64,000 bases of DNA from Pseudoglutamicibacter albus (GTDB lineage: Bacteria; Actinomycetota; Actinomycetes; Actinomycetales; Micrococcaceae): positions 1 to 64,000 of the forward strand of contig NZ_JAKRCW010000002.1 in NCBI RefSeq assembly GCF_022346425.1, written 5' to 3'. This document shows, one piece after another, positions 62,584 to 64,000 of the stretch (the stretch's first letter is position 1; each line of letters starts with the position of its first letter). The translations under genes and the position numbers were made by a program. The notes below the pieces were generated by a model. It had not been told where the DNA came from. It saw only the letters and a list, made by a program, of their open reading frames with translations, and searched no databases.

Positions 62584-63804
62584 GTGGACAGAATCATTGA
62601 ACGCCCGAGATACTTTTCGCGGATCCAGCCCTTTATCGACAAACCCCTCGTGAAGGTGCTCACCGGTGTGCGTCGCTGCGGCAAATCTACGATTCTGCAG
62701 CAGCTGCAAGAAGTGATTCGCGCGGGCAGCGCTGATCCACAAGTGTTTGCGATGAATTTTGAGTCCGCTGACGGGCTTCACATCACAGACGCAGCGGCGC
62801 TGCTACGGCGCATCGAAGCCGAAAACCTCAACAAAAACACCCGCGCGTATTTCTTCTTTGACGAAATTCAGCAGGTCGCCGACTGGGAGAAAGCCATCAA
62901 CGCGATCCGCGTCGACTATGACGCAGATATCTATGTCACCGGGTCGAATTCGCGCATGCTTTCCGGTGATCTCGCCACACATCTTGCCGGTCGCTACGTT
63001 GAGTTCTTGATCCAACCGTTTTCGTTTGCGGAATTTGTCGAGCTGCACCGCCAAAGCGACCGCACACTGAGCGAACACTTCCAGCACTTTGTGCAGTTCG
63101 GCGGTTTCCCGGCGTTGAAATACTTCAACCTCGACCGGGAACCCTCGCTCGACTACCTTGACTCGGTGTACAACTCGGTTGTGCTCAAAGACGTGATTGA
63201 GTATCACCAGATCCGCGACGTCGACATTTTTCACCGCATCGTCGGTTACTGCTTCGCAAATATTGGAAAAACCTTCTCGGCGCAGTCACTGGTGCGTTTT
63301 TTCAAAAGCGAGGGGCGCACCGTTTCGGTTGATACCGTGTTGAACTACCTTGAGTTTTGCGTGAACGCTTTCTTGATTTATCGGGTTCCGCGCTTTGACA
63401 TTGCGGGGAAGGCGAGGCTTCGGGCAACTGAGAAGTACTATGCGGTGGATCACGGTTTTCGTGAAACGCTCGGCCTTTCGAACCAGGCCGACATTGAGCT
63501 GACCCTCGAAAACATCGTGTGCGTGGAGCTGCTTGCGCGCGGGTACGAGGTAAGTGTCGGAAGAGCCGGCGCGCGCGAGATTGACTTCATCGCCCGCAGA
63601 GGTTCCGACACCGAGTACTTCCAGGTGAGTTACCTGCTCGGCAGCCAAAACACCGTCGACCGCGAGTTCGGTGCCCTTCGCGGGGTTACCGACAACTTCC
63701 CGAAAACCGTGCTGAGCATGGACCAGTTCGACATGAGCCGCGACGGGATCCAACACAAAAACATTATCGAGTGGCTTGTCGAGCCCTCACCGTTGCACAG
63801 CTAG
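62584..63804 (+). CDS. ATPase with AAA_14 and DUF4143 domains
   Basis: A 406-aa protein; GGGAGG and a 6-base spacer favour GTG 62584 (62581 is also GTG). The Walker A-like motif is LTGVRRCGKSTIL, Walker B is AYFFFDEIQQV, and sensor 1 is IYVTGSNSRML, followed by GRYVEFLIQPFSFAEFVELH. The C-terminal half is DUF4143, with a nuclease-like strand set (GYEVSVGRAGAREIDFIARR). This two-domain architecture is widespread and often on mobile DNA; its role is unknown, with ties to defence or toxin-antitoxin suggested for some. Many codons end in T or A (frequent TTT), unlike the upstream operons, which hints at recent transfer. Confidence 0.88.
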   Translation: MDRIIERPRYFSRIQPFIDKPLVKVLTGVRRCGKSTILQQLQEVIRAGSADPQVFAMNFESADGLHITDAAALLRRIEAENLNKNTRAYFFFDEIQQVADWEKAINAIRVDYDADIYVTGSNSRMLSGDLATHLAGRYVEFLIQPFSFAEFVELHRQSDRTLSEHFQHFVQFGGFPALKYFNLDREPSLDYLDSVYNSVVLKDVIEYHQIRDVDIFHRIVGYCFANIGKTFSAQSLVRFFKSEGRTVSVDTVLNYLEFCVNAFLIYRVPRFDIAGKARLRATEKYYAVDHGFRETLGLSNQADIELTLENIVCVELLARGYEVSVGRAGAREIDFIARRGSDTEYFQVSYLLGSQNTVDREFGALRGVTDNFPKTVLSMDQFDMSRDGIQHKNIIEWLVEPSPLHS

Positions 63805-63833
63805 GTGTCATCGCCTAGCCTGAATACCAACAT

Positions 63834-63885
63834 GACCGGTACCGCTACCCATTTTGGTGGGAGCCCAGGGCCGGTCTTTGTTTTT
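63834..63885 (+). terminator. Terminator-like structure after the ATPase gene
   Basis: GACCGG (63834-63839) pairs with CCGGTC (63871-63876), followed by TTTGTTTTT. A smaller hairpin, CTAGGTG with CGCCTAG, is at 63801-63818 over the stop codon. From 63886 to the window end I see no gene. Confidence 0.6.
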
Positions 63886-64000
63886 CTCGATCTAGCCGTC
63901 ATGCTCCTGTTGGGGTTATAGGTCAGAATGTGTGGCAAAAATCCCGGTTTTCCCCTGTGTTTACGCGGCAGAATCGGGTTTCATCTTTTACCCACAAAAC

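Overview
The window looks like a piece of a high-GC actinobacterial chromosome, probably Micrococcales. This rests on gene content and gene order only: a fused PutA, a GTP-type PEP carboxykinase, class Ib ribonucleotide reductase, a fused CopD/CtaG protein, an IdeR/DtxR-like box, NrdR-type regulation and actinobacterial glycine and TPP riboswitches. No 16S rRNA gene is present, so the genus is left open.

Region 1 (1-7,000) is a decayed accessory island. It mixes intact small genes (helix-turn-helix protein, NTF2-like protein, WYL regulator with a divergent VOC protein, TetR regulator with a divergent GNAT acetyltransferase, a second VOC protein) with scraps of mobile elements: a transposase/integrase tail, a serine-recombinase scrap, the 3' end of an SCO6880-type conjugation gene, a half-deleted EamA transporter and an orphan minus-strand frame. 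Degenerate insertion-sequence ends lie at both edges, 6.3 kb apart and in the same orientation. The right edge touches the 3' end of a tRNA-Ala(GGC) gene.

Region 2 (7,000-36,400) is chromosomal backbone: two AI-2E-family permeases, a DHA2-type drug exporter, PutA, a flavin oxidoreductase next to a 3-hydroxyisobutyryl-CoA hydrolase-like protein, an FMN-binding glutamate-synthase-like protein with an apparent frameshift at its start, a cold-shock protein, an acyl-CoA dehydrogenase, an MscS channel, a four-gene siderophore uptake locus, CopC, a secreted GH16-like protein with a lysine-rich tail, RNase HI fused to an NTF2-like domain, and others.

Region 3 (36,400-55,500) holds a riboswitch-controlled glycine cleavage operon (gcvP-gcvT-gcvH) followed by sdaA, so glycine can flow through serine to pyruvate. 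It continues with a TPP-riboswitch-controlled thiamine transporter (thiB-thiP-thiQ), the rpmB-rpmG-rpsN ribosomal cluster, an HU protein, a CopD/CtaG fusion, a thioredoxin/NHL protein and an MFS exporter. It ends at an AEC transporter that has lost its N-terminus.

Region 4 (55,600-64,000) holds an NAD(P)H:FMN reductase-like flavoprotein, pckG (with serine in place of the usual P-loop cysteine), nrdI-nrdE-nrdF without nrdH, and an AAA/DUF4143 ATPase whose promoter carries two copies of a 20-bp palindrome exactly 40 bp apart. The broken gene at its left edge suggests a recombination join there.

Most operons end in strong perfect hairpins. Many 3' flanks also carry short tandem repeats (14-22 nt, 2-4 copies) whose sequence is private to each locus. 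This recurring feature is not explained by any gene call.
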